NCBI GenBank assembly: GCA_029931535.1
Contig: JAQPZY010001686.1
Coordinates: 9,955,001 to 10,019,000 of the forward strand
DNA length: 64,000 bases
Direction of reading: 5' to 3'
DNA from: Margaritifera margaritifera
Lineage: Eukaryota; Mollusca; Bivalvia; Unionida; Margaritiferidae
Shown in pieces: positions 23,879 to 33,368 of the stretch (its first letter is position 1; each line of letters opens with the position of its first letter). A program made the position numbers and the translations under genes. The notes under the pieces are model-generated. The model saw only the letters and a program-made list of their open reading frames with translations, had not been told where the DNA came from and did no database searches.

Positions 23879-23881
<3 letters not shown>
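23256..23881 (-). repeat. 5' LTR of copy C
   Basis: The LTR's inner end is TGTTGCGACTGTAGGTCATAA on the + strand, and homology to the copy B LTR is clear to about 23700 (GTGAAACC..CAAGTAAAATCAACAAGCAG, then TTCCAATGAATATTTTAAATA). Toward 23881 it diverges and contains two related GGCCTAC/CTCC..ACA..TGTCACAA segments (about 23786 and 23836). The outer end runs into a TA repeat, so the true border is uncertain. Confidence 0.75.

Positions 23882-23916
<35 letters not shown>
23882..23916. repeat. (TA)n microsatellite
   Basis: About 17 TA dinucleotides separate the copy C LTR from the Penelope-like tail. Confidence 0.95.
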
Positions 23917-23919
<3 letters not shown>

Positions 23920-24190
23920 TAAAGAAACAACACAAACGCCGATAAATTTGTGCGACTAGTTTCACATTTACTATATGCTTCTTCAGGCAAAAAATGTTTT
24001 TGAAAGAAACGGATGACGTCTAATATTTATAAACAATTACGTCATTGACATGACGTCATAAATGATATGCTTTATCATACAAATATCATATGTATAACGA
24101 GATCAGAAAGATACATGAATCTCTAATGAAAATTGATAGTGAAATTATAATGAAGAGACAAAGTCATACATATAACTACATATTTCTGTA
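23917..24190 (-). mobile_element. Dispersed-repeat / Penelope-like element tail fragment
   Basis: The end at 24149-24190 (GTGAAATTATAATGAAGAGA, then CAAAGTCATA on the + strand) is an inverted copy of the sequence at 31620-31652 next to the Penelope-like endonuclease, linking this piece to that element. On the minus strand it reads PEEAYSKCETSRTNLSAFVL, a phrase I associate with tails of such elements. The core CCTGAAGAAGCATATAGTAA, then ATGTGAAAC, at about 23992-23964 (minus) has a vaguely hammerhead-like layout. Assignment is by linkage and is tentative. Confidence 0.45.
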
Positions 24191-24191
24191 A

Positions 24192-24250
<59 letters not shown>
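24191..24250. repeat. (TA)n microsatellite at Gypsy insertion site, left side
   Basis: About 29 TA units end exactly at the outer border of copy B's 3' LTR. The matching TA tract resumes at 30870, so the element inserted into this repeat. Confidence 0.95.
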
Positions 24251-24252
<2 letters not shown>

Positions 24253-25001
24253 TTACGACTCTATGGTCTAAGAAAAATGTAACAGAAAGAAAGTGAAACC
24301 AACAAATCAAGTAAAAATCAACAAGCAATTTATTACTAGATAATTAAAATGAAAAATCAAAAAGTCACTTACAGTAATGTGTTTTGAAATCCTAATAATC
24401 CAATAAGAATGATTGTTCTAATCACAAGTCCTAAATATAGAATGTTTAGAATTCACGGCTGTTTCCTTGAATGTTATGATGTGCTAATGGTCTCCAAAGT
24501 CCTGATGTACTAGAAATCTTGATGTGCTGATGTCAAAATGAAGTATTCCAAAATCTCTGAATAAGTTCACATAAATTCCAAAATCATCAATTAAAAATCC
24601 AAAATCCAAAAGTTTATGAGCACTGTTATAATCCAATGAATATTTAAAATAATTCCTCTCTTAGAATTTGGAATGAATTTTCACAACTGTAATAGCTCTT
24701 TACAAGACTGATGGTAATGTCAAAACTGAATAAATGTCCACCAAACATGGTATATATAAAGATTGGTCGCATGACAGAATGTTCTAGAATATGAGTCATC
24801 TTAATGGAATTTTTACTTGTAAACAAAAATCAACCTTGACCTTCAAATTGAGAAAACATATTGATCAAAACAACCTAATTCAAGGACACTAGTTAAACAT
24901 GTTTTTCCTGATAACATTAAGATTTAAGCAAATATCAAAGTGAAGAAACATTTATAATTTCCTAAAATATTTATAATATTACATAAACATCATACATAAC
25001 A
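24251..25001 (-). repeat. 3' LTR of copy B
   Basis: 751 bp, nearly identical to 30119-30869. The inner end (TAACA at 24997-25001) abuts the polypurine tract. The outer end begins TCTTACGACTC where the other LTR has TGTTACGACTC, a change in the conserved terminal dinucleotide. Confidence 0.95.
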
Positions 25002-25010
25002 CCTCCCCTC
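25002..25010 (-). other. Polypurine tract of copy B
   Basis: The + strand CCTCCCCTC is GAGGGGAGG on the coding strand, directly next to the 3' LTR and identical to copy A. Confidence 0.88.
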
Positions 25011-25139
25011 ATAAAGAAAAAGAAAGATTTATGTAATAAAGCTTTCTTTTGAATATACATCTAATACTATAATAACCAAAATTACATAAGAACATATTTT
25101 ATGATACTGGACTTAATTACATCAAGCAATATTACATTT

Positions 25140-25882
25140 CTAGGCACGTGAGAGTGCATCTGCAATCACATTGTCTTTTCCCCTGATGTGTTTGATGTCA
25201 ATGTTATATTCTTGCAATATCAAACTCCATCTCAACAATCTCCGATTTTTATCTTTCATTTTGTTGATGAAAGTAAGGGGATTGTGATCACTGTACACAA
25301 TAATTGGAGAAAGAGCTGAGGTAACATACACTTCAAAATGCTGTAAAGCCAATATCAAAGCCAAACATTCCTTCTCAATTGTGGAATAATTTTTCTGATG
25401 TTTGTTTAGTTTTTTAGAAAAATATTACACAGGGTGATCCACACCACTTTTGTCTTCCTGAATCAATACTCCCCCAACCCCTACATCACTTGCATCAACA
25501 GATAATTTAAATGATTGGCTGAAATTTGGTGCAGAAAGAACTGGTGCATTCCTAAGCATGGTCTTTAACTTGTCAAAAGATTCCTGACACTTGTCAGACC
25601 AATGAAATTTGGTTTTCTTACTCAATAAACTTGTCAAAGGTTCAGCAATTTTGGAAAAATTGGAACAAAATTTCCGATAATATCCAGCCATACCTAGAAA
25701 TCGCATCAGTTGCTTTTACAAATTGGAACTTGAAATTCAGAGATAGCTTTGACCTTAGCTTCTATAGGTTTAACTTGACCTTGTCCCACAATATGTCCTA
25801 AAAATGTGACACAAGCATGGCAAAACTCACTTTTGCTCAAATTAATTGTCAGATTCGCATCGCTGAGTCGATCGAAGAATTT
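25140..25882 (-). pseudogene. RT connection and RNase H of copy B, broken
   Basis: From 25882 downward the frame continues the RT thumb (KFFDRLSDANLTINLSKSEF, CHACVTFLGHIVGQG) to about 25715. There a run of four A, five in copy A, shifts the frame. After the shift, FLGMAGYYRKFCSNFSKIAE and the RNase H start VDASDVGVGGVL follow. A TAA near 25427 interrupts YFSKKLNKHQKNYST. The rest, ECLALILALQHFEVYV, SDHNPLTF and the final RGKDNVIADALSRA, is intact. RNase H would remove the RNA template after minus-strand synthesis. Here it is split by two lesions. Confidence 0.9.
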
Positions 25883-27325
25883 TCAAATGGTTTCCAAATG
25901 ATCTTCCCAGGTGTTGTTGTAGATAATGACGTCATCGATATAAGCGTCACAATTATCAAGACCAAATGTTATCATGTTCATCAGACGTTGAAACGTTGCA
26001 GGCGAATTTTTCATTCCAAACGTCATGACTTTATATTGATAAAGCCCATCTGGAGTTACAAATGTTGAAATTTCTTTTGCCCTTTCCGTCAGTGGAATTT
26101 GCCAGAATCCTTTTAAAAGGTCAAACTTGGTGACATATTCCGCATTTCCAATTTTATCAATGCAATCGTCCATTCTTGGGATTGGAAATGAATCGGTTTT
26201 GGTGACACTGTTGACTTTTCTATAGTCAGTACACATACGGAATGTATTATCTGGCTTGGGAACAAGAATACATGGTGAACTCCAGTTACTTTTACTTGGT
26301 TCTATGAAATCATTCTTCAGTAAATACTGAATTTCTTTCTTCAGATAGTTCTGTTTGAAAGGATTCATCCTATAAGGATGCTGTTTCACAGGCGCAGAAT
26401 CTACAATGTCAACGTCATGATAAATTTTACTTGTTCGTGTTGGAACATCAGGAAACAAGTGCTCATAGTCATGTAATAGCTGTTTTAGTTCATTTCTTTC
26501 CTGTTGTTGTAGATGTGAAAGTTTCTGGTCTAGATTGTTCAATATTTCTGAATTCCGAAGATTGGTTATACCAGAGTCACTATAGTCTGATTGTATTCCA
26601 TCGTTGATATCTTCACTGTGTGGGACAGGTACAACTAATTTAACAGAATAATTAGCTGGGCTATCTCTGTCAAAATATTCCTTTAACATATTTATATGAC
26701 AAAGTTGTTTCTGTTTCCGTCTCCCAGGAGTGTTAATGATATAATTTAAGTCATTTACTTTCTTTTCAACGGTATAAGGACCATAAAATTTAGCCTGAAG
26801 AGGATTCTGAGGTATGGGAAAGAGAGCCAGAACTTTGTCACCAGGTTTAAAACTCCTTTCCTGTGTATTTCTGTCATACCTTAATTTCATTTTTGACTGG
26901 GTATTGTGAAGATTAGTTCTTGCTACTTCACAGGCCTTTGACAACTTGTATTTGAAATCAGAAACATAATCAAGAAGATTAATCTTTGAATCTTCATTTG
27001 AAAGAAGTTTCTCTTTCAATAATTTCAATGGTCCACGGACAGTATGACCAAAAACTAGTTCAAAGGGACTAAAACCCAACGACTCTTGAACTGATTCCCT
27101 AACAGCAAACAACAACAAATGAACACCCTCATCCCGATCCTTTTCTGTATCAAAGCAATATGATCGAATCATATTCTTCAAAGTTTGATGAAATCTTTCC
27201 AAAGCACCTTGACTTTCAGGGTGATAGGCAGAAGATTTAAACTGTTGGATGCCTAATTCATGCATAACTTGTTGGAAAATTCCAGACATAAAATTTGACC
27301 CTTGATCCGATTGGACAGATTTGGG
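25883..27325 (-). pseudogene. Integrase C-terminal half and reverse transcriptase of copy B
   Basis: From about 27319 the frame reads the second integrase catalytic Asp (SVQSDQGSNF), then the catalytic Glu (AYHPESQGALERFHQTLK, about residue 31 of the Met-started frame) and the integrase C-terminal region. RT follows at once: PYRMNPFKQNYLKKEIQYLL, WSSPCILVPKPDN, TKFDLLKGFWQIPL, then YIDD at about residues 450-453. The frame ends in TGA at the codon that is CGA (Arg) in copy A, just after WEDHLETI. Integrase inserts the cDNA and RT makes it. All visible catalytic residues are present, but the frame is detached from gag by a shift upstream. Confidence 0.93.
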
Positions 27326-29952
27326 AAGGCCAACAAGTGTAAAAAAACTTCACCAAAGCTTTCACAATAGTTTTAGTTTTTATATTTCTCAGAGGAATTG
27401 CTTCTGGAAATCTTGTAGATGCACACATGATGGTCAACAAGTATTGGTTGCCTAACTTGGTTTTAGGTAAAGGACCAACACAGTCTACTATTATTCTACT
27501 AAATGGTTCATCAAATGCAGGAATAGGTTGCAGATGAGCCTTAGGTATCTTCTGATTGGGTTTTCCTACCATTTGACAAGTGTGACAAGATCTGCAGTAT
27601 TTAGAAACATTACTTTTGAGTTTCGGCCAATAAAAATGATTCAAGATCTTGTGATAAGTCTTACGGACTCCTAAATGACCAGCCAAAGGAGTTTCATGGG
27701 CTAAATTAAGAATTTCCTGTCGATATGACTTAGGAACAACAATTTGATAGCTCACTGACCACTCGTCACCAGCGGGTACATCAGGTGGTCTCCATTTCCT
27801 CATAAGGACCCCATTTTTCACAAAGTAACACACTGGAACTTGTGTGGCTTCAGTTTCACTAATAGCCCTCTGAAACAAACAAAATATCTCCGGATCTTGC
27901 TCCTGTTCAACGACAAGGGATTGTCGTTTGTCACCCTGAGTAGGACAAAGAGAATGAGTTGCCAAATCCGGATCACTGTGATCAATACCGTTTGATTGAT
28001 CAATACCTGAGGTAAAGGTGACCTCATCAAAAAACTGACCAATACATGTGTCAGCTAAAGGAATAATATCCTGATCAACATCACTCTCAAGAGCTCTTTT
28101 TGCCATAGCTCTAGTAACTGCACAAGCAGGGTACAAATCAGGGATTTCAGTTTCGACAGGATCAACTTTCTGATCCAAACAAGGCTTGTCAGTTACAAGT
28201 GGATTAACCACAACCTTATCTCCAGCTAGGTCATTGCCTAGTAATAAATGAACACCCTCTATGGGTAAAGAAGTCACTGCCCCAACAGTCACAGGTCCAG
28301 AAACTAAGTCTGATGCCAAATTTACACAATGAAGAGGAACATTTACAAAGCCGCACTCTACTCCCTGAACAAGAACACTTTCACTTGAAGAAGACTCCTC
28401 AGATAAAGGCAAAGTACCTGATAATAAAAGACTCTGAGAAGCTCCAGTGTCCCTTAATATTTTAATTGGGATAGGCTTGGCAGAATCACCAATAAGTGAT
28501 ATAGAACCTTCTGACATGAATGGTTCATAAGCCTCCAAAATAGAATCAGACTGGGGTTTGTTTGACCCAACAAATGTATTGCTTTCAATACAAGACCGTG
28601 ACCTTGACCTCGTAGAAATAAGAGCATTTGGAAAAGCTCTGTCTTTACTCTGTTGCTTATTTTTCAACTTGAAGCAATCAGAAATAACGTGCCCTTTCGT
28701 TTTACAATAAGTGCACGTAGGAAGAGATAAGGATTTCTGATCAGTCTTATCAGATGTTTGATTCCTAACAGTTGTGCTGTTGTGAAATTTGGAATTACTC
28801 GAATGAGATTGAAATGGTTTTTTACCAGAAAACTGCTGAGAGGACGACTTATTTCCAAATGAAATTTTGTGAGTCAAGGAATAATCATCAGCCATACGAG
28901 CAGCATTTTCCAAAGTTTCCACATTCTGCTCGTCAAGATAGGTTTTAACATCACTATGGATACACCTCTTGAACTCTTCAATTAATACGAGCTGTCGGAG
29001 GTTATCATAACCTTGATCAACTTTCTTGGCTGACCACCACCTATCAAATAGTTGTTCTTTATCCCTTGCAAATTCGACATGAGTTTGTCCAGTTTCTTTT
29101 CTACAATTCCTAAACCTTTGTCGATATGCCTCTGGTACCAACTCATAAGGTTTCAAGATGTACTCCTTAACCACATCATAATCAGTGCTTTGTTGTACTG
29201 ACAGTGAAGTGTAGACTTCACAAGCTTTGCCAATAAGTACACTTTGTAATAACAAAGTCCAATGCTCTCTGGGCCATTTCAAGTTTTCAGCTATTTTCTC
29301 GAAATGAAGAAAGTATTTATCTACTTCTTTTTCCTGAAAAGGGGGTACTAACCTAATATATCTAGTAACATCAAAACCTGAACTTGTTTTTAAAGGAGTG
29401 GAGTGGGCTCTGTTTGCCAGTTCTAATTCTCTTAACTTAAATTGCATTTCCCTTTCTTCTCTTTGCATTTGTATCTGCCTCTCTTCTTTCTCTCTCTCCA
29501 TCTGTATCTGCATTTGTCTCTCTTCTTTCTCTCTCTCTCTCCATCTGCCTCTCTTCTTTTTCTCTCTCCATCTGCCTCTCTTATTTCTGCATTTGTAGCT
29601 GCCTCTCTTCTTTCTCTCTCTCCATCTGTATCTGCCTCTCTTCTTTCTCTCTCTCTCTCTGAATCTGAAGCTTTGCCAATTCTAAATCCATCTGGTTCTT
29701 TAACTCTAATTCCCTTAATTTCCTGTCAGAACCAGATACAGGCTTTCTCTTCAAACTTAAAGCACTGCTATCAAAAATTCCCTTTCCTACTAAATACTGA
29801 ATTAAAATAATCTTTATCTCCTGTTTTGTCAATGATACTTTTGTCTCAGATAGACTGTATTTTCTGGCAAGCTCGAGCAACTCATCCTTTCTCATGCACT
29901 CTAACCCCTCCTGGGTAGGTTTTGAAATGAAATTCTGAACATTAGATGCCAT
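27326..29952 (-). pseudogene. gag - protease - integrase N-terminal half of copy B
   Basis: The start ATG at 29952 (MASNVQNF) opens a frame of 123 codons. That frame runs into a Glu/Arg/Gln-rich coiled-coil repeat and stops at 29581; the protein resumes in another frame by 29513. In the second frame (751 codons from its first Met) I see a SCAN-like capsid segment (KEYILKPYELVPEAYRQRF, about 116-134), a CCHC zinc knuckle (C267, C270, H275, C280), the aspartic protease motif LRDTGAS (about 353-359), the integrase zinc-binding HHCC region (H606, H613, C640, C643) and the first integrase Asp in IIVDCVGPL (about 677). A run of seven T near 27346 shifts the frame before the second Asp. Confidence 0.92.
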
Positions 29953-30092
29953 TGTAAATGCTTGTTGGTTTCACACAAAAAAATTTCTCTATTTAAAAAT
30001 CTTTGCCAAAGACAAAAAAAAATTCCAAGACAAAATCAATATGAATTTCAAAGATAAATTTAATATCTCTAATATGCTTTAAAGATATTCAG

Positions 30093-30113
30093 ATCCCGGA
30101 TGACGAGCCCCCA
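30093..30113 (-). other. Primer-binding site of copy B (tRNA-Pro-like)
   Basis: Five bases inside the 5' LTR the coding strand reads TGGGGGCTCGTCATCCGGGA. The first 12 bases fit the 3' end of tRNA-Pro as used by several retroelements. An AT then interrupts the longer match relative to TGGGGGCTCGTCCGGGAT. Copy C lacks this insertion. Confidence 0.72.
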
Positions 30114-30118
30114 ATTTC

Positions 30119-30869
30119 TGTTACGACTCTATGGTCTAAGAAAAATGTAACAGAAAGAAAGTGAAACCAACAAATCAAGTAAAAATCAACAAGCAATTTA
30201 TTACTAGATAATTAAAATGAAAAATCAAAAAGTCACTTACAGTAATGTGTTTTGAAATCCTAATAATCCAATAAGAATGATTGTTCTAATCACAAGTCCT
30301 AAATATAGAATGTTTAGAATTCACGGCTGTTTCCTTGAATGTTATGATGTGCTAATGGTCTCCAAAGTCCTGATGTACTAGAAATCTTGATGTGCTGATG
30401 TCAAAATGAAGTATTCCAAAATCTCTGAATAAGTTCACATACATTCCAAAATCATCAATTAAAAATCCAAAATCCAAAAGTTTATGAGCATTGTTATAAT
30501 CCAATGAATATTTAAAATAATTCCTCTCTTAGAATTTGGAATGAATTTTCACAACTGTAATAGCTCTTTACAAGACTGATGGTAATGTCAAAACTGAATA
30601 AATGTCCACCAAACATGGTATATATAAAGATTGGTCACATGATAGAATGTTCTAGAATATGAGTCATCTTAATGGAATTTTTACTTGTAAACAAAATTCA
30701 ACCTTGACCTTCAAATTGAGAAAACATATTGATCAAAACAACCTAATTCAAGGACACTAGTTAAACATGTTTTTCCTGATAACATTAAGATTTAAGCAAA
30801 TATCAAAGTGAAGAAACATTTATAATTTCCTAAAATATTTATAATATTACATAAACATCATACATAACA
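30119..30869 (-). repeat. 5' LTR of copy B
   Basis: 751 bp with TGTTACGACTC and CATACATAACA ends (TGTTA/TAACA). By eye it differs from the 3' LTR at about six or seven positions, for example CACATGATAGAATG versus CGCATGACAGAATG. It should carry the promoter, but no TATA box can be singled out with confidence. Confidence 0.95.
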
Positions 30870-30978
30870 ATATATACATATACATACACACATATATACA
30901 CACATACACACATATATATGCGCAAACATACAATCACATATATATATACATACAGATACACACATATATGTATACACT

Positions 30979-31060
<82 letters not shown>

Positions 31061-31085
31061 TATATACATATACACATGTATACAA
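30870..31085. repeat. (TA)n / (ACAT)n microsatellite, right side of Gypsy insertion
   Basis: ACACATATATAC-type repeats to 30980, then about 35 uninterrupted TA units to 31052, then more ACATATA. This is the continuation of the tract at 24191-24250 that copy B split. Confidence 0.95.
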
Positions 31086-31109
31086 CATATCAATTTCTCC
31101 ACTAAAAAT

Positions 31110-31625
31110 TTATACAATTTTATATAATGCCTTAGTATTAAGGCCATTGGGATACAGAGTATCTAACCGATTAATCCAGTAACTTTCTTTAATGAGTCTG
31201 TTCATTTCTCCGTGCACAATATCGATTGGCATGAAAGTAAAATCACGTGAAGAGTGATTATTTGTATTAAAATGTATTGAAACATTAGAGGAGAACTGAG
31301 GATCCATACAATTTTTTATATGAAAGCGGTGATTATTCATTCTCTTAGAAACTTGTTGAAGTGTTTGTCCAACATATTGCATGTTACATTTTTTAAAGGT
31401 TTTCAAATAAATTACATCAGTTGATATACAGTCAGTGTTATAAAGTAGAGAAAACAATTCTTTAGTATTGGAGCCACTAAAATAGAAACTTTCTCTAATA
31501 TTTGCACATTGAGAGCGCCGACGTATGTTGCATTTAAATGATGAGAAACATCTTTTTAAATTTTCTGTCGGTTTAGTTCTGATCAAAAGATCTTGTAAAT
31601 TCTTTAGTCTTCTATAATCATATAT
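31110..31625 (-). pseudogene. Penelope-like element GIY-YIG endonuclease end (5'-truncated)
   Basis: The minus frame ending in TAA near 31110 reads LKNLQDLLIRTK, then CNIRRRSQCANI, then TFKKCNMQYVGQTLQQVSKR, MNNHRFHIKN and [17 protein letters not shown]. The C-x-x-QYVGQT..R..NHR pattern with the preceding YLKTFKKC is the GIY-YIG endonuclease carried at the C-terminus of Penelope-like retroelements. The [14 protein letters not shown] end is also typical. The reverse transcriptase part is absent; upstream the sequence runs into a TA repeat at 31655. A 5'-truncated dead copy. Confidence 0.85.
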
Positions 31626-31650
31626 GACTGTTTGTCTCTACATTATAATT

Positions 31651-31654
<4 letters not shown>

Positions 31655-31702
<48 letters not shown>
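31655..31702. repeat. (TA)n microsatellite
   Basis: About 24 TA units bound the Penelope-like fragment on its upstream side. Confidence 0.95.
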
Positions 31703-31707
<5 letters not shown>

Positions 31708-32299
31708 CTAACAGTTTAGATTTTGTGTTGTAACAGCCTTGATTGTTGTACTTAGGTTGTACTCTAGTGTTTTGTTTTTATACCTTTTTGTACAGTTAAT
31801 CTTTGCCTTGCTTTAAATTTGAATATCCTATGGTCCAGAAGTCCTGATTCTCCTTTAGAAATCTTACGCGATTTACCGTGCCAGAAAAGGTTTTAAACAA
31901 CTCATCACTACAAAAGGTGTAGTCTTGTAGTCTTTAAAATTGTGTTTGTTTTTTCAACTTTTTAGATGTAGCTGAAATCAACTTCATCTTTGTGACTGCT
32001 ATCTTCTTTCGTTTCTTCCGTAATTGCATTTATTGCTCTACATTGCGTACTGTGTAATAGCCTTATTATGTTTTTCATGTTTTCAGTTTTGTTATTTACT
32101 GGTGATGTCTTGGGGATTTAATTTATCTTTTCTTTTAGTTTCGTCGTCAACATAGTGTTTCTTGCCGTGTATGTTTAACACCTACATTTTCTAATGTACT
32201 GTTCTGCTTCATCTATCACAAAATAGAAGCTCAATATCTTTAAAAATGAAATCGATATTTTCATGCTCTTTAATACCTCTGTTTATGTACTGTGCTTCC
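31703..32299 (-). other. AT-rich stretch beyond the integrase pseudogene
   Basis: No intact frame. It may be a further decayed part of the same element as the integrase at 32300-33230, since it continues in the same direction without a visible border, but I recognise no domain. Confidence 0.35.
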
Positions 32300-33230
32300 T
32301 TCGTCCACCCGGATTGAGAGATCGACTTTTGGTACATGATTTATATTATTATTATAAAGTTTTCATCTGGTTCATAACTGTTAACCCTTTCATCTCATTT
32401 CCATTTTGCGAGTACATACTTGCTATTGTTTGTTCATTTGGTCTTCAAAATCTTTTGAACTTTGTTGATGTCATTCTGTTTATCGTATTGAGATAACTCT
32501 TGTTCGTAAAACACGCCCTATATATATTCTCCCTTCAAGTCTTCCATTTTGTAAACAACTGAATCAGCTAAAATTACTTGCCTGCTATTAAATATTTCCT
32601 CGGGAAAGTTGGAAAGGTAACACTTTTCAAAAATTGTATTGTATTTTGAGATTGCGACTGTTTCACTTATTTTGAAAGCAGGCATTCCAAACGTATATGT
32701 TGTCATTTAACGTGATAGATTGTTCCATACTTTTGGTCTGTTTCATTTCTTGTTTGCTTCAACTGAATTCATGTTTATATATCTGTGATGAATGTTTTTG
32801 TATCCCTCAACCAGCTTTGATAAAACGTCAACCATTTTCTGGCTTCATTTTGAGTGAAACACTTCCACATTCTTGTCTTTAGGATTCTGTCAAAACATTT
32901 TTACTACAGATGCCTTATATTTCGGTAAGCGGACCAACAGATCCTTAACTTTCCTGTTACAAAATCCCTTTCCTTCATCAAACAGTATCTTTGTCAGGTT
33001 TTAACTCTTTCAATATTTCTTTAAAAGCATCTTGTACTTCATTTTCCTTCCTTTTCTTTACACTTTGTAAGCCCAACAGTATTTTAAAAGACATATATCT
33101 CTGTCAAAATGTATTTATATCCATTGTTGTATTTTTCATATGTTTGTATGTCGCCACCTGCCTTTCATTGTTAATCCACATGACTGACATTAACTCTTTT
33201 ATATGGAAATCATTTTCTCGCTTGCTTGTG
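32300..33230 (-). pseudogene. Retroviral-type integrase with chromodomain-like tail, Polinton/Maverick type
   Basis: Read on the minus strand with several frameshifts. There is NEVQDAFKEILKELKPDK near 33045; FDEGKGFCNRKVKDLL near 32970, corresponding to the D-x-G-x-E/G-F second-Asp motif; KASVVKMF, where the catalytic Glu position (KASVVERFN in the family) is Lys; and VDVLSKLVEGYKNIHHRYIN near 32800. Then comes an SH3/chromo-like tail: ISKYNTIFEKCYLSNFPEEI, YKMEDLKGEYI and GVFYEQELSQYDKQND, then VQKILKT..SKYVLAKWK near 32460-32400. This order is what I know from Polinton/Maverick integrases and their F54H12.3-like relatives. Clearly dead. Confidence 0.68.
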
Positions 33231-33368
33231 TGATGTGTAGGTAGACTGTTTGGTACCATTCTTTCATTTTAGTGTATTTTATTTTCCTTTTGTCTTGTTT
33301 AATTTGTTAAAACAATTGGGTGATATTTGTTTAAGCAACTGGACTTTCAAGATCACAGTGAAGATATC

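Larger units (their letters stand above)
18580..23881 (-). mobile_element. Gmr1-like Ty3/Gypsy element, old degraded copy (copy C)
   Basis: This minus-strand element carries, in order from 23881 downwards, a 5' LTR, a primer-binding site, remnants of gag, protease, integrase, RT and RNase H, and a decayed polypurine region. It ends at the U3 end (TGTTATGTATGATG read on the minus strand, 18647-18660). The left LTR is recognisable for only about 80 bp, so its outer border is uncertain. Domain order matches copy B. Many frameshifts and stops, and a diverged LTR, show it is older. Confidence 0.88.
24251..30869 (-). mobile_element. Near-complete Gmr1-like Ty3/Gypsy LTR retrotransposon (copy B)
   Basis: This 6619-bp element has two 751-bp LTRs differing at only a handful of positions, a tRNA-Pro-like primer site and a GAGGGGAGG polypurine tract. 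Coding order on the minus strand is gag - protease - integrase - RT - RNase H. Ty3/Gypsy RT with integrase ahead of RT is the arrangement described for Gmr1-type elements. Flanks are ATAT on both sides, consistent with a 4-bp duplication but ambiguous inside a TA repeat. No envelope-like frame exists between RNase H and the 3' LTR. Several frameshifts and stops make it non-autonomous. Confidence 0.95.

Noticed and set aside
25011..25139. Possible envelope-like gene between RNase H and the 3' LTR of copy B
   Set aside because: Only about 130 bp of AT-rich sequence; no room for a coding region.
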